A DNA stretch of 5,305 nucleotides from Candidatus Poseidoniaceae archaeon (GTDB lineage: Archaea > Thermoplasmatota > Poseidoniia > Poseidoniales > Poseidoniaceae), in the NCBI GenBank assembly GCA_029250305.1, contig JAQXFM010000196.1, positions 1 to 5,305 on the forward strand. Direction: 5' to 3'. The position numbers and the translations under genes are program-made. The notes beneath the pieces were generated by a model. It worked only from the letters and a program-made list of their open reading frames with translations. It did not search any database and was not told the origin of the DNA. Shown here in pieces: positions 4,110 to 5,305 of the stretch (its first letter is position 1; each line of letters begins with the position of its first letter).

Positions 4110-5086
4110 GCTTTGACCTCAACCATTGGACGGCTTGAGCCGCAAGAAGGACAGAGTTGCTCTTCGATTCCATCGTACGCATGCTTACACGCAGGGCATG
4201 TCATGGTCAACTCCATCTTCCCCATTGCTTCAACAGCCTCGCCTTGCAAGGAAAGATAGCCGCTGTCGGCGTTGCCGACGGTGTATCGACCAGCACCACC
4301 GATTCGAACCAACAAGTCCGGTGGCAACGTGACCGTTCCCGTTTCATCGATGATGAGTTCTCGGTCTTTGCCGAGGTTTTCAACGTCCACATCAGCGCCG
4401 TGTTCTGCAACAAAACGTCCATCACGAAGTTCGAGCGAACGGTTGGCAAAGGCTGCGACTTCTTTCGAGTGCGTCACAATCAAGAATGAAACACCGTCGT
4501 TTTCGTGGAGTTCTTTGAACAGAGCGAGCACTTCTCTCCCCGTCACTGGGTCGAGTGCACCTGTCGGCTCATCAGCCAAGATCAAGCGCGGGTTGGTGAT
4601 GAGGGCCCGAGCAATCGCAACACGTTGCTGCTCGCCACCACTCAGCATCATTGGCAAGGCGTGAGCGCGGTGGAGCATCCCAAGGCGGTCAAGCATTTGA
4701 TCGGCGAGCTTGAGTGCCTTGCGAGAGGCAACGCCTTGGTGACGCAGTGGTTGTGCTACGTTGTCACGTGCGTTCATCTGCGGAAGCAAATTCCCTTCTT
4801 GGAAGATGAACGCAACGGTTTTTTGTCGTAATTCAACCAATTCTGGACCCGTGAGTCGGGTCATGTTGTTCCCTGCAAGAGAGACTGAGCCTGCGCTTGC
4901 CTTCATGAGACCGCCCAAGCACTTCATGAGCGTGGATTTTCCAGACCCTGATGGGCCAACAACAGCGATGGCTTCACCTTCTTTCATGTCGATGTGCAGG
5001 CCTCGTAGCGCAACGACGTTGCCGTCCTCGGCTTTTGATTCATACACGTGATACACGCCGTCGGCTTTCAAAATACTGTCTTTCAT
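4106..5086 (-). CDS. ABC transporter ATP-binding protein (LolD/MacB type) with C-terminal zinc ribbon
   Basis: The 326-aa ATPase energises an FtsX/MacB-like permease on the inner face of the membrane. All nucleotide-binding motifs are present: Walker A GPSGSGKST (44-52), Q-loop Gln96, signature LSGGEQQ (148-154), Walker B LILADEP with D172 and E173, D-loop ALD (177-179), and H-loop His206. FIFQEGNLLPQMNARDNV is typical of the LolD/MacB/FtsE branch, which usually stops near 220-230 aa. Here about 100 further residues follow. A short AbrB-like stretch (ELIIDETGTVTLPPDLLVRIG, about 243-263) comes first, then a zinc ribbon with CPAC (297-300) and CPSC (312-315). The start ATG lies 3 nt after the permease stop, with GGGGGAG upstream. 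The transported substrate (lipid, peptide or other) cannot be told from the sequence; an export or lipoprotein-release type of action is known for the family. Confidence 0.95.
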   Translation of the reverse strand: MKDSILKADGVYHVYESKAEDGNVVALRGLHIDMKEGEAIAVVGPSGSGKSTLMKCLGGLMKASAGSVSLAGNNMTRLTGPELVELRQKTVAFIFQEGNLLPQMNARDNVAQPLRHQGVASRKALKLADQMLDRLGMLHRAHALPMMLSGGEQQRVAIARALITNPRLILADEPTGALDPVTGREVLALFKELHENDGVSFLIVTHSKEVAAFANRSLELRDGRFVAEHGADVDVENLGKDRELIIDETGTVTLPPDLLVRIGGAGRYTVGNADSGYLSLQGEAVEAMGKMELTMTCPACKHAYDGIEEQLCPSCGSSRPMVEVKA

Positions 5087-5089
5087 CCT

Positions 5090-5305
5090 TCACTCCCCCT
5101 TGAGCACGCTGGCCAAATCCGACTTGAGTGCCCGCCGTGTGGTCACCAACAAAGCGATGACAACTGCGGTGAACACTGACAGAGATACCAACAACAACTG
5201 CGTCCATGGATAGACCAAGGTTCGCACAATTGTCGTTGAAGATCCTCCGAATATTTGGAAGATGAATCCGAAGATGTCAAAGAATCCATTGAAGGACAAA
5301 GCCAC
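5090..5305 (-). CDS. FtsX/MacB-like ABC permease, C-terminal fragment
   Basis: This open frame continues past the window edge, so only the last 71 or so codons are visible and no start should be assigned here. The visible part has a hydrophobic Phe/Ile/Gly-rich stretch (about 5-20). A clear final TM helix (about 33-56, PWTQLLLVSLSVFTAVVIALLV) is followed by the short basic cytoplasmic tail RRALKSDLASVLKGE. Ending just after the last TM helix in A--DLA-VLKGE is typical of MacB/FtsX-family permeases. The stop lies 3 nt before the ATPase start, so the two subunits are co-translated. The assignment depends partly on the neighbouring LolD/MacB-type ATPase. Confidence 0.78.
   Translation of the reverse strand: MALSFNGFFDIFGFIFQIFGGSSTTIVRTLVYPWTQLLLVSLSVFTAVVIALLVTTRRALKSDLASVLKGE

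Noticed and set aside
4157..4664. Plus-strand open frames of 110 and 130 codons
   Set aside because: They are antisense to the ABC ATPase, whose motifs are complete. Their composition is that of a complementary strand of a high-GC coding gene.
1..5305. tRNA, rRNA, CRISPR array, transposon ends or attachment sites
   Set aside because: No spaced repeat array, cloverleaf-like sequence, transposase frame or long flanking repeats were found by reading both strands. The low-GC block has no visible mobility gene.

Overview
The window looks archaeal. It is probably from a marine euryarchaeon of the Poseidoniales / Marine Group II type, but that assignment is an inference from gene style and not from a marker gene. 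The pointers are short operons joined by ATGA overlaps, AT-rich TATA-like boxes close to the first start codons, Shine-Dalgarno sites mainly on internal operon genes, and a transporter ATPase carrying a C-terminal CxxC zinc ribbon. All genes except one (a cupin) lie on the minus strand, so transcription runs mostly from high to low coordinates.

High-coordinate side (3804-5305): a MacB/LolD-type ABC exporter operon. It holds the C-terminal tail of an FtsX/MacB-like permease (cut by the window edge), its ATPase with an AbrB-like segment and a zinc ribbon, and a three-TM DUF3817-type membrane protein that overlaps the ATPase by ATGA. This operon runs tail-to-tail into a plus-strand ChrR-type cupin (3440-3817), with a 14-bp convergent overlap. 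The cupin is divergent from a winged-helix regulator gene (2963-3307).

Centre (174-2895): a compact six-gene minus-strand operon that I do not recognise as any described system. It is clearly AT-richer than its surroundings: sampled lines are about 37-38% GC, against 52-58% in the flanking genes. In transcription order it encodes a small Ala/Val-rich amphipathic protein, a HEPN-like protein with an RNxxxH motif, two tiny single-TM proteins (64 and 61 aa), and two paralogous four-TM proteins (288 and 251 aa). Tight spacing, stop/start overlaps and good internal Shine-Dalgarno sites indicate one co-translated unit. A 26-bp near-perfect palindrome (12 of 13 base pairs) sits on the putative TATA box of this operon, 5 bp after the stop codon of the regulator. 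A 10-bp piece of the same sequence recurs just ahead of the regulator's own start codon. The simplest model is that the wHTH protein represses both itself and the membrane/HEPN operon.

Low-coordinate edge (1-118): the N-terminus of a 2,3-bisphosphoglycerate-dependent phosphoglycerate mutase, a core metabolic gene. The unusual operon thus appears as a low-GC cassette lodged between housekeeping-type genes. No RNA genes, CRISPR arrays, transposases or integrases were seen.
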